From positions 27,420 through 91,419 of the forward strand of contig NZ_JAAXCY010000019.1 in NCBI RefSeq assembly GCF_014230465.1: a stretch of DNA of 64,000 nt, given 5' to 3'. Within the stretch, counting starts at the first letter, position 1. The number at the start of each line of letters is the position of its first letter. Source of the DNA: Pseudomonas cremoris. GTDB taxonomy: Bacteria; Pseudomonadota; Gammaproteobacteria; Pseudomonadales; Pseudomonadaceae. A program made the position numbers and the translations under genes. Positions 7,346 to 14,870 of the stretch are shown piece by piece. The notes under the pieces are model-generated. The model ran no database searches, was not told where the DNA came from, and worked only from the letters and a program-made list of their open reading frames with translations.

Positions 7346-8152
7346 ATGAAGCACAATGTCATCCTTGTCGTGCTCGACGGCCTGAACTTCGAGGTTGCCC
7401 GACACGCCATGGGGCACTTGCAGGCCTATGTCGGCGCAGGACGCGCAGCCCTCTACACGCTGGAATGTGAACTGCCCGCCCTGTCCCGTCCGCTGTATGA
7501 ATGCATCCTCACCGGTGTGCCGCCGATCCTGAGCGGCATCGTGCACAACCATGTCTCGCGCCTGTCCAACCAGCGCAGCATTTTCCATTACGCCACCGAC
7601 GCAGGCCTTACCACAGCGGCGGCGGCTTACCACTGGGTGAGCGAGTTGTATAACCGCACGCCCTTTCTCGCCGCACGCGATCGCCATACCGACGACAAGA
7701 CGCTGGCGATCCAGCACGGGCATTTCTACTGGAATGACCACTACCCCGATTCCCACCTGTTCGCCGACGCCGAAAGCCTGCGCCTCAAACACGCGCCGAA
7801 CTTTCTGGTGGTGCACCCGATGAACATCGACGACGCCGGCCACAAGCACGGCCTCGACACCCCGCAGTACCGCAACAGTGCACGCTCGGCCGACATCATC
7901 CTGGCCGACTACCTGCAAGGCTGGCTCGACGCTGGCTACCAGGTGCTGGTGACCGCCGACCACGGCATGAACAACGACCGCTCCCACAACGGGCTGCTGC
8001 CGGAAGAGCGCGAAGTCCCGCTGTTCGTCCTGGGCGATGCCTTCAGCCTGGATGCCAAGGCCACCCCCAAACAGACCGAGCTGTGCGGCACCGTCTGTGA
8101 ACTGCTGGGCGTGCCCCACGACAAACCTGTATGCCGGGAGCTGTTGAAATGA
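7346..8152 (+). CDS. Alkaline-phosphatase-superfamily hydrolase (phosphodiesterase/phosphonoacetate-hydrolase-like)
   Basis: This 268-residue protein carries the metal and nucleophile motifs of the phosphodiesterase branch of the alkaline phosphatase superfamily. These are VVLDGLN (Asp11), the Thr nucleophile in CILTGVPP (about residue 55), HPMNIDDAGHKHG (Asp and His), TADHGMN (Asp-His) and DRSHNG (His). It has no signal peptide, so it acts in the cytoplasm on an imported substrate. Its short length and motif set resemble phosphonoacetate hydrolase and nucleotide pyrophosphatases. The neighbouring ABC importer and HAD phosphatase support a phosphodiester or phosphonate substrate. It overlaps the next gene by 4 bp. 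Confidence 0.82.
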   Translation: MKHNVILVVLDGLNFEVARHAMGHLQAYVGAGRAALYTLECELPALSRPLYECILTGVPPILSGIVHNHVSRLSNQRSIFHYATDAGLTTAAAAYHWVSELYNRTPFLAARDRHTDDKTLAIQHGHFYWNDHYPDSHLFADAESLRLKHAPNFLVVHPMNIDDAGHKHGLDTPQYRNSARSADIILADYLQGWLDAGYQVLVTADHGMNNDRSHNGLLPEEREVPLFVLGDAFSLDAKATPKQTELCGTVCELLGVPHDKPVCRELLK

Positions 8153-8985
8153 CCCGTGGTAAATGGCTTGCGCTGCTGTGTCTGGTGCCGTTTGCGTTGT
8201 TCTTTATCGTGTTCGAAATTGCCCCGCTGGTGTGGGTGCTGATCAACAGCCTGCAAACCGAAGAAGCCGGCTGGGGCCTGGAAAACTTCACGCGGATCTT
8301 CAGCTCGAAGTTCTACCTGCAAGCCATCCAGTTCAGCCTGGAGATCAGCTTCTATTCCAGCGTCTTCGGCATCATCATCGCCACGCTGGGCAGCTATTCC
8401 CTGCGCCGGGTGGATTCGCCACTGCGCAATTTCGTCACCGCGTTTGCCAACATGACCAGCAATTTTGCCGGCGTACCCCTGGCGTTCGCGTTCATCATCC
8501 TGCTGGGCTTCAACGGCAGCATCACCCTGATGCTCAAGCAGGCGGGGATCATCCAGGACTTCAACCTGTACTCCAAAACCGGGCTGATCATCCTCTATAC
8601 CTATTTCCAGATTCCCCTCGGCGTGCTGCTGCTCTACCCCGCCTTTGACGCGCTGCGCGAGGACTGGCGCGAGTCGGCCGCCTTGCTCGGCGCCAACGGC
8701 TGGCAGTTCTGGCGGCATATCGGCTTGCCGGTGCTCACGCCAGCGCTGCTGGGTACCTTCGTGATCCTGCTGGCCAATGCATTGGGCGCCTACGCCACGG
8801 TGTATGCACTGACTACCGGTAACTTCAACGTGCTGCCGATCCGCATCGCGGGCCTGGTCTCCGGCGATGTGTCACTCGACCCGAACATGGCCAGCGCCCT
8901 GGCCGTGGTGCTGGTGGCACTGATGACGGTGGTCACCGTAGTCCATCAACTGCTGCTCAAGAGGAGCTACCATGTCTCGCGCTGA
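8149..8985 (+). CDS. ABC transporter permease (first subunit)
   Basis: This 278-residue protein has six predicted membrane helices and the binding-protein-dependent permease signature EDWRESAALLGANGWQFWRHI near residues 170-190, which contacts the ATPase. It belongs to the spermidine/iron/phosphonate permease family (PotB-like). The ATG overlaps the hydrolase stop (ATGA) with GGGAG upstream; the in-frame extension before it lies inside the hydrolase gene. It pairs with the permease encoded at 8972-9772. Confidence 0.88.
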   Translation: MTRGKWLALLCLVPFALFFIVFEIAPLVWVLINSLQTEEAGWGLENFTRIFSSKFYLQAIQFSLEISFYSSVFGIIIATLGSYSLRRVDSPLRNFVTAFANMTSNFAGVPLAFAFIILLGFNGSITLMLKQAGIIQDFNLYSKTGLIILYTYFQIPLGVLLLYPAFDALREDWRESAALLGANGWQFWRHIGLPVLTPALLGTFVILLANALGAYATVYALTTGNFNVLPIRIAGLVSGDVSLDPNMASALAVVLVALMTVVTVVHQLLLKRSYHVSR

Positions 8986-9772
8986 AGCCGGCCCAGCCTC
9001 GCTCTACCATCGGGTAGTGGTGTGGGTGTTGTTTGCGATCCTGGTACTGCCTTTGGTGGGCACCTTTGTCTACTCGATTGCCAGCAGTTGGTCAGCGACC
9101 ATCCTGCCTGCAGGGTTTACCCTGAAGTGGTACGTGCAGTTGTGGAGCGACCCGCGCTTCTTGATGGCCTTCGGGCAGTCGTTGCTGGTGTGCGTGGGCG
9201 CGTTGATCCTGTCGGTGGTGCTGATCTTGCCGCTGTTGTTCGTGGTGCATTACCACTTCCCCAAGCTCGATGCGCTGATGAACATCCTGATCCTGCTGCC
9301 CTTTGCGGTGCCGCCGGTGGTGTCTTCGGTGGGCCTGCTGCAGCTCTACGGCTCCGGGCCGATGGCGATGGTGGGCACGCCGTGGATTCTGATCGGTTGC
9401 TACTTCACCGTGGCGCTGCCGTTCATGTACCGGGCGATCACCAACAACCTGCAAGCCATCAACCTGCGCGACCTGATGGACGCCTCCCAACTGCTCGGCG
9501 CCAGCACCTGGCAGGCGGCGATCCTGGTGGTGCTGCCAAACCTGCGCAAAGGCCTGATGGTTGCGCTGCTGCTGTCGTTCTCGTTCCTGTTCGGTGAATT
9601 CGTCTTTGCCAACATCCTCGTGGGCACCCGCTACGAAACCCTGCAGGTGTACCTCAACAACATGCGTAACAGCAGTGGCCACTTCACCAGTGCCGTCGTG
9701 ATTTCCTACTTCTTCTTTGTGCTGGTGCTGACCTGGGCCGCCAATATCTTGAACAAGGACAAAAGCCAATGA
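8972..9772 (+). CDS. ABC transporter permease (second subunit)
   Basis: This 266-residue PotC-like permease has about six hydrophobic segments and the EAA loop LMDASQLLGASTWQAAILVV. The gene overlaps the preceding permease by 14 bp and the following ATPase gene by 4 bp, so the three transport cistrons are tightly coupled. It would form the heterodimeric channel with the preceding permease. Confidence 0.88.
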   Translation: MSRAEAGPASLYHRVVVWVLFAILVLPLVGTFVYSIASSWSATILPAGFTLKWYVQLWSDPRFLMAFGQSLLVCVGALILSVVLILPLLFVVHYHFPKLDALMNILILLPFAVPPVVSSVGLLQLYGSGPMAMVGTPWILIGCYFTVALPFMYRAITNNLQAINLRDLMDASQLLGASTWQAAILVVLPNLRKGLMVALLLSFSFLFGEFVFANILVGTRYETLQVYLNNMRNSSGHFTSAVVISYFFFVLVLTWAANILNKDKSQ

Positions 9773-10758
9773 GCTTCGTCAGCGTCCAACACCTGCAAAA
9801 AGGCTACGCCGGCACCCCGGTGTTCAGCGATATCAACTGCGAGATCGCCAAAGGCGAGTTCGTCACCCTGCTCGGCCCCTCCGGCTGCGGCAAGTCGACC
9901 TTGCTGCGCTGTATCGCCGGTCTCACCTCGGTGGACAGTGGGAAAATTCTGCTGGATGGCCAAGACATCGTCCCGCTGAGCCCGCAGAAACGTAACATCG
10001 GCATGGTGTTCCAGAGCTACGCCCTGTTCCCCAACATGACCGTGGAACAGAACGTCGCGTTCGGCCTGCGCATGCAGAAGGTCAACGCCGACGACAGCCA
10101 CAAGCGCGTGCAGGAAGTGCTGCAACTGGTGGAACTCAAGGACCTGGCCAGCCGTTACCCGCACCAGATGTCTGGCGGCCAATGCCAGCGCGTAGCCCTC
10201 GCCCGCTCCCTGGTCACCCGCCCACGCCTGCTGTTGCTGGATGAACCGTTGTCGGCGCTGGATGCGCGGATTCGCAAGCACCTGCGCGAACAGATCCGCC
10301 AGATCCAGCGCGAACTGGGGCTGACCACGATCTTCGTGACCCATGACCAGGAAGAAGCGCTGACCATGTCCGACCGCATCTTCCTGATGAACCAGGGCAA
10401 GATCGTGCAGAGCGGCGACGCCGAGACCCTCTACACCGCGCCGGTGGACGTGTTTGCCGCCGGTTTTATCGGCAACTACAACCTGCTGGACGCCGACAAG
10501 GCCACTCAACTGCTGCAACGCCCGATCAGCAGCCGCATCGCCATTCGCCCAGAAGCCATTGAGTTGAGCCGCCACGGTGAACTCGACGCCCTGGTGCGCA
10601 GCCACAGCTTGCTGGGCAACGTGATTCGCTACCGCATCGAAGCGCGCGGCGTGGAGTTGGTAGTGGACGTGCTCAACCGCTCGGCCGACGATCTGTACCC
10701 GGAGGGGCAACGCCTGGCACTTTCCATCGACCCAAGCGCCCTGTGTGAAGTAGCCTGA
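9769..10758 (+). CDS. ABC transporter ATP-binding protein (PotA-like)
   Basis: This 329-residue ATPase has Walker A GPSGCGKST, Q-loop FQSYALFPNM, signature MSGGQCQR, Walker B LLLLDEPLSALD and switch His in VTHDQEEA. A C-terminal regulatory TOBE-type domain follows after about residue 235. The signature has MSGGQ in place of LSGGQ, which is tolerated in the family. It energises the importer formed by the two permeases just upstream. Confidence 0.9.
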   Translation: MSFVSVQHLQKGYAGTPVFSDINCEIAKGEFVTLLGPSGCGKSTLLRCIAGLTSVDSGKILLDGQDIVPLSPQKRNIGMVFQSYALFPNMTVEQNVAFGLRMQKVNADDSHKRVQEVLQLVELKDLASRYPHQMSGGQCQRVALARSLVTRPRLLLLDEPLSALDARIRKHLREQIRQIQRELGLTTIFVTHDQEEALTMSDRIFLMNQGKIVQSGDAETLYTAPVDVFAAGFIGNYNLLDADKATQLLQRPISSRIAIRPEAIELSRHGELDALVRSHSLLGNVIRYRIEARGVELVVDVLNRSADDLYPEGQRLALSIDPSALCEVA

Positions 10759-10787
10759 TGCAACGTTTTATTGAGAGAGCATGACCG

Positions 10788-11441
10788 ATGGCATTGGTAA
10801 TTTTTGATTTGGACGACACCCTGATCCACGGCGACTGCGCCACCTTGTGGAGCGAGCAGATGGGCCGCCTGGGCTGGGTCGACGCTGAGTCGTTCATGCG
10901 CAAGAACCATGAACTGATGCACGCCTACAGCCAGGGCCAACTGAAGATGGAAGACTTCATGGACTTCAGCCTGGAACCGATGATCGGCCGTACACCGGCG
11001 GAAATCGAACACCTGGTGGAGCCGTGGGTCGAGGACGTGATCGAGCCGTTGATCTACAGCGACGCCACCAAGACCATCGCGCGTCACCGGGCCAATGGCG
11101 ACCGGATCCTGGTGATCTCGGCGTCCGGCACGCATTTGGTCAAGCCGATCGCGGCACGCATCGGAATTGATGAAGTGTTGGGGATCGAGCTGGAAGTCAG
11201 CCATGGCGTGTACAGCGGGCGTACCGTCGGCGTACTGACCTACCGCGAAGGCAAGATCACGCGCTTGCTGGAGTGGTTGGAGCAGGAAGGCGAGACGTTG
11301 GAGGGGGCGTACTTCTATTCGGATTCGCGTAATGATCTGCCGTTGCTGTTGAAGGTGGATCATCCGCAGGTGGTGAACCCTGATCCGGTCTTACGGGCGC
11401 ATGCGCAACAAGCCGGCTGGCCGATCCACCACTGGATCTGA
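10788..11441 (+). CDS. HAD-IB family phosphatase
   Basis: This 217-residue cytoplasmic hydrolase has the HAD nucleophile motif VIFDLDDTL (Asp7, Asp9), motif II Ser in VISASGTH, a conserved Lys around EGKITRLL, and motif IV SDSRNDLPLL. The layout, with a helical cap between motifs I and II, matches the SerB/CicA-like HAD-IB subfamily that removes phosphate from small metabolites. It lies 29 bp after the ABC ATPase and probably ends the operon. Together with the preceding hydrolase it could release phosphate stepwise from the imported compound. Confidence 0.83.
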   Translation: MALVIFDLDDTLIHGDCATLWSEQMGRLGWVDAESFMRKNHELMHAYSQGQLKMEDFMDFSLEPMIGRTPAEIEHLVEPWVEDVIEPLIYSDATKTIARHRANGDRILVISASGTHLVKPIAARIGIDEVLGIELEVSHGVYSGRTVGVLTYREGKITRLLEWLEQEGETLEGAYFYSDSRNDLPLLLKVDHPQVVNPDPVLRAHAQQAGWPIHHWI

Positions 11442-11456
11442 TTCAACCTAGATCCA

Positions 11457-11548
11457 AATGTGGGAGCGGGCTTGCTCGCGAATGCGGTGTGTCAGATGAA
11501 ATATTCTTCACTGACACACCGCATTCGCGAGCAAGCCCGCTCCCACAT
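11457..11548. repeat. REP inverted pair
   Basis: Facing copies of the gggagcgggcttgctcgcga element lie between the convergent HAD phosphatase and quinone oxidoreductase genes, with arms extending through aatgcggtgtgtcag / ctgacacaccgcatt. The long hairpin could act as a bidirectional transcription or mRNA-decay barrier. No classical T-tract terminator is visible here. Confidence 0.9.
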
Positions 11549-11569
11549 TGACTGTATTTCAAGCTGAAA

Positions 11570-12532
11570 TCAGGTCAGGCTTTCGTCAATTACCAATACA
11601 AGTTTCCCGCTAATCTGGTTAGTCGCCAACTCCGCAAACGCCGCCTCGGCATCCTTGATCGCAAAGGTCTTTGCCAACTGCGGGCTCAAGCGCCCCTCTA
11701 CAAACAACGGCCACACATGCTGGCTTAAATCACTGAGCAAATCGGCCTTGAACTGATCACTGCGACTGCGCAGGGTCGAGCCCAGCAGTTGCACACGCTT
11801 GCCGAGCACCTGCGCCAGATCCAGCTTGGCTTCACGTCCACCCATCAAGCCGATCAACACCCAACGACCATCCAGGGCCAGCAGTTTGAGGTCCAGGGCC
11901 GCATAGTCACCGCCCACCGGGTCGAGAATCACATCGAACGGCCCAAAGTCCCGCAGGGCCTCGATGCCGTTGGTACGTACCACGCCGCCCTGGGCGCCCA
12001 AGTCTTCGCAGTAGGCCAGGCGCTCCGCCGAGCCCACGCTGACCCAGCAGGGGCTGCCAAACGCCTTGCACAGCTGGATTGCGGCTGAACCCACACCACT
12101 GGCGCCAGCATGCAGCAACACTTTCTCACCGGGTTTGAGGCCCGCCAACTGGAACAAATTCAGCCACGCCGTGCTGTACACCTCAGGCAGCGCCGCCGCT
12201 TCGATCAGCGACAGGCCTTCCGGTACCGGCAGCACATGGCGCGCATCCACCACCACTTCTTCGGCCATGCCGCCACCGGCCAGCAGCGCGCAAACACGGT
12301 CGCCCAATTGCCACGACGAACCTGCCCCGACCTCGCTGATCACCCCGGAACACTCCAGGCCCAGCACATGGCTGGCGCCCGGTGGTGGCGGATAAAGGCC
12401 CGCTCGCTGCAATAAATCGGCCCGATTGAGGCCCGCCGCCGCCACGCGAATACGAACTTGGCCTACATCGCATGTAGGACTTGCTTCATCCAACCACTCC
12501 ACATGACCTTCAACGCCTTGCAATGCTTTCAC
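11570..12532 (-). CDS. NAD(P)H:quinone oxidoreductase, PIG3-type zinc-less MDR
   Basis: This 320-residue medium-chain dehydrogenase/reductase would reduce quinones with NADPH in the cytoplasm. Visible features are AAGLNRADLLQRAGLYPPPPG near residue 35 (a hallmark of the PIG3 subgroup), LGLECSGVISEVG, and the nucleotide-binding segment LLHAGASGVGSAAIQLCKAFG near residue 140. The catalytic zinc cysteines of alcohol dehydrogenases are absent, as expected for this branch. It is convergent with the HAD phosphatase gene and divergent from prc. Confidence 0.88.
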   Translation of the reverse strand: MKALQGVEGHVEWLDEASPTCDVGQVRIRVAAAGLNRADLLQRAGLYPPPPGASHVLGLECSGVISEVGAGSSWQLGDRVCALLAGGGMAEEVVVDARHVLPVPEGLSLIEAAALPEVYSTAWLNLFQLAGLKPGEKVLLHAGASGVGSAAIQLCKAFGSPCWVSVGSAERLAYCEDLGAQGGVVRTNGIEALRDFGPFDVILDPVGGDYAALDLKLLALDGRWVLIGLMGGREAKLDLAQVLGKRVQLLGSTLRSRSDQFKADLLSDLSQHVWPLFVEGRLSPQLAKTFAIKDAEAAFAELATNQISGKLVLVIDESLT

Positions 12533-12637
12533 AGTGCCTCCATAGTGAGTCTGGACTGAGCCCGTAGCTGTATCGCCGGGTTTTTTGCATTATGCGACCG
12601 GACCATATGGAACCGGCTCCCTCAAAGACGGCCTAAT

Positions 12638-14752
12638 ATGCGTTATCAATTGCCCCCGCGTCGAATCAGCATGAAGCATTTGTTCCCCAGCACCGCCCTC
12701 GCTTTTTTCATTGGTCTCGGCTTCGCGTCGATGTCGACCAATACGTTCGCAGCCAACAGCTGGGACAACCTTCAGCCGGATCGCGATGAGGTGATTGCCA
12801 GCCTTAACGTCGTCGAGTTGCTCAAGCGCCATCACTACAGCAAACCGCCGCTGGACGACGCGCGCTCGGTGATCATCTACGACAGCTACCTCAAGCTGCT
12901 GGACCCGTCGCGCAGCTACTTCCTGGCCAGCGATATCGCTGAGTTCGACAAGTGGAAGACTCAGTTCGACGACTTCCTCAAGAGCGGCGACCTGCAGCCT
13001 GGCTTCACCATCTACAAGCGATACCTGGACCGCGTCAAAGCGCGTCTGGACTTCGCTTTGGCTGAGCTGAACAAGGGCGTCGACAAGTTCGACTTCACCG
13101 AGAAGGAAACCCTTCTGGTGGACCGCAAGGACGCTCCTTGGCTGACCAGCACCACCGCACTCGACGACCTGTGGCGCAAACGCGTCAAGGACGAAGTGCT
13201 GCGCTTGAAGATCGCCGGCAAAGAGCCCAAGGCCATCCAGGAACTGCTGACCAAGCGCTACAAGAATCAATTGGCGCGCCTGGACCAGACCCGTGCCGAA
13301 GATATCTTCCAGGCCTACATCAATACTTTCGCGATGTCCTACGACCCGCACACCAATTATCTGTCGCCAGATAACGCGGAAAACTTCGACATCAACATGA
13401 GCCTGTCGCTGGAGGGCATCGGTGCCGTCCTGCAAAGCGACAACGACCAGGTCAAGATCGTGCGCCTGGTGCCAGCAGGCCCGGCAGACAAGACCAAGCA
13501 AGTCGCTCCGGCTGACAAGATCATCGGTGTAGCCCAGGCCGACAAAGAGATGGTCGATGTGGTCGGCTGGCGCCTGGACGAAGTGGTCAAGCTGATCCGT
13601 GGGCCGAAAGGCAGCGTGGTGCGCCTGGAAGTGATTCCGCACACCAATGCGCCAAACGACCAGACCAGCAAGATCGTGTCCATCACCCGTGAAGCGGTGA
13701 AGCTCGAAGACCAGGCCGTGCAGAAGAAAGTCCTCAACCTCAAGCAGGATGGCAAGGACTACAAGCTGGGCGTCATTGAGATCCCGGCCTTCTACCTGGA
13801 CTTCAAGGCGTTCCGCGCTGGCGACCCGGACTACAAGTCCACTACCCGTGACGTCAAGAAAATCCTGACAGAGCTGCAGAAGGAAAAAGTCGACGGTGTG
13901 GTCATCGACCTGCGTAACAACGGCGGCGGTTCCCTGCAGGAAGCCACCGAGTTGACCAGCCTGTTTATCGACAAGGGCCCGACCGTATTGGTACGCAACG
14001 CTGACGGCCGCGTCGACGTGCTGGAAGACGAGAACCCAGGCGCCTTCTACAAAGGCCCGATGGCGTTGCTGGTCAACCGCCTCTCGGCATCCGCTTCGGA
14101 GATTTTCGCCGGCGCGATGCAGGACTATCACCGTGCGCTGATCATCGGTGGACAGACCTTCGGCAAAGGCACCGTGCAGACCATTCAGCCGCTGAACCAT
14201 GGCGAGCTGAAACTGACGCTGGCCAAGTTCTACCGGGTTTCCGGGCAGAGCACCCAGCACCAGGGCGTACTGCCGGATATCGATTTCCCGTCGATCATCG
14301 ACACCAAGGAGATCGGCGAAAGCGCCCTGCCGGAAGCCATGCCGTGGGACACCATCCGCCCTGCGATCAAGCCGGCGTCGGACCCGTTCAAGCCGTTCCT
14401 GGCGCAGTTGAAAGCTGACCATGACACCCGCTCCGCCAAGGATGCCGAGTTCGTGTTCATCCGCGACAAGCTGGCCCTGGCCAAGAAGCTGATGGAAGAA
14501 AAATCCGTCAGCCTCAATGAAGTGGACCGCCGCAAACAGCACGCCGACATCGAGAATCAGCAGCTGGTGCTGGAGAACGCCCGCCGCAAGGCCAAGGGTG
14601 AAGATCCGCTCAAAGAGCTGAAGAAAGAAGATGAAGATGCGCTGCCGACCGAAGCAGACAAAACCAAGCCGGAAGACGACGCCTACCTGGCGGAGACGGG
14701 CCGGATCCTGCTGGACTACCTGAAGATCAGCAAACAGGTGGCCAAGCAGTAA
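12638..14752 (+). CDS. prc: Carboxy-terminal processing protease Prc/Tsp (AlgO-like)
   Basis: This 704-residue periplasmic serine protease degrades proteins marked by nonpolar C termini. In P. aeruginosa the orthologue (AlgO) cleaves mutant MucA and affects alginate control. It has a signal sequence (cleaved near TFAAN), an N-terminal Tsp domain, a PDZ domain (about residues 255-340, LEGIGAVLQSDND), and an S41 catalytic core with the Ser-Lys dyad in RLSASASEIFAG and TFGKGTVQ. A long charged helical C terminus completes the family length. ATG 12638 is taken as the start; ATG 12671 would also give a signal peptide. A strong terminator follows. Confidence 0.95.
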   Translation: MRYQLPPRRISMKHLFPSTALAFFIGLGFASMSTNTFAANSWDNLQPDRDEVIASLNVVELLKRHHYSKPPLDDARSVIIYDSYLKLLDPSRSYFLASDIAEFDKWKTQFDDFLKSGDLQPGFTIYKRYLDRVKARLDFALAELNKGVDKFDFTEKETLLVDRKDAPWLTSTTALDDLWRKRVKDEVLRLKIAGKEPKAIQELLTKRYKNQLARLDQTRAEDIFQAYINTFAMSYDPHTNYLSPDNAENFDINMSLSLEGIGAVLQSDNDQVKIVRLVPAGPADKTKQVAPADKIIGVAQADKEMVDVVGWRLDEVVKLIRGPKGSVVRLEVIPHTNAPNDQTSKIVSITREAVKLEDQAVQKKVLNLKQDGKDYKLGVIEIPAFYLDFKAFRAGDPDYKSTTRDVKKILTELQKEKVDGVVIDLRNNGGGSLQEATELTSLFIDKGPTVLVRNADGRVDVLEDENPGAFYKGPMALLVNRLSASASEIFAGAMQDYHRALIIGGQTFGKGTVQTIQPLNHGELKLTLAKFYRVSGQSTQHQGVLPDIDFPSIIDTKEIGESALPEAMPWDTIRPAIKPASDPFKPFLAQLKADHDTRSAKDAEFVFIRDKLALAKKLMEEKSVSLNEVDRRKQHADIENQQLVLENARRKAKGEDPLKELKKEDEDALPTEADKTKPEDDAYLAETGRILLDYLKISKQVAKQ

Positions 14753-14820
14753 ATGATGGCGAATTAATGTGATCGCTCCTTGGAGTGTCATCATATAGAC
14801 ATCATTCTGTCGTGAAATGA

Positions 14821-14856
14821 AGGACCGCAGGCTCACCGCCTGCGGTCCTTTTTTTT
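14821..14856 (+). terminator. Intrinsic terminator of prc
   Basis: AGGACCGCAGGC, a TCAC loop and the complementary CGCCTGCGGTCCT form a perfect stem followed by a run of T (14849-14856). It stands 70 bp after the prc stop and just before the EAL-domain gene. Confidence 0.92.
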
Positions 14857-14870
14857 CGATCGAGATCGCC

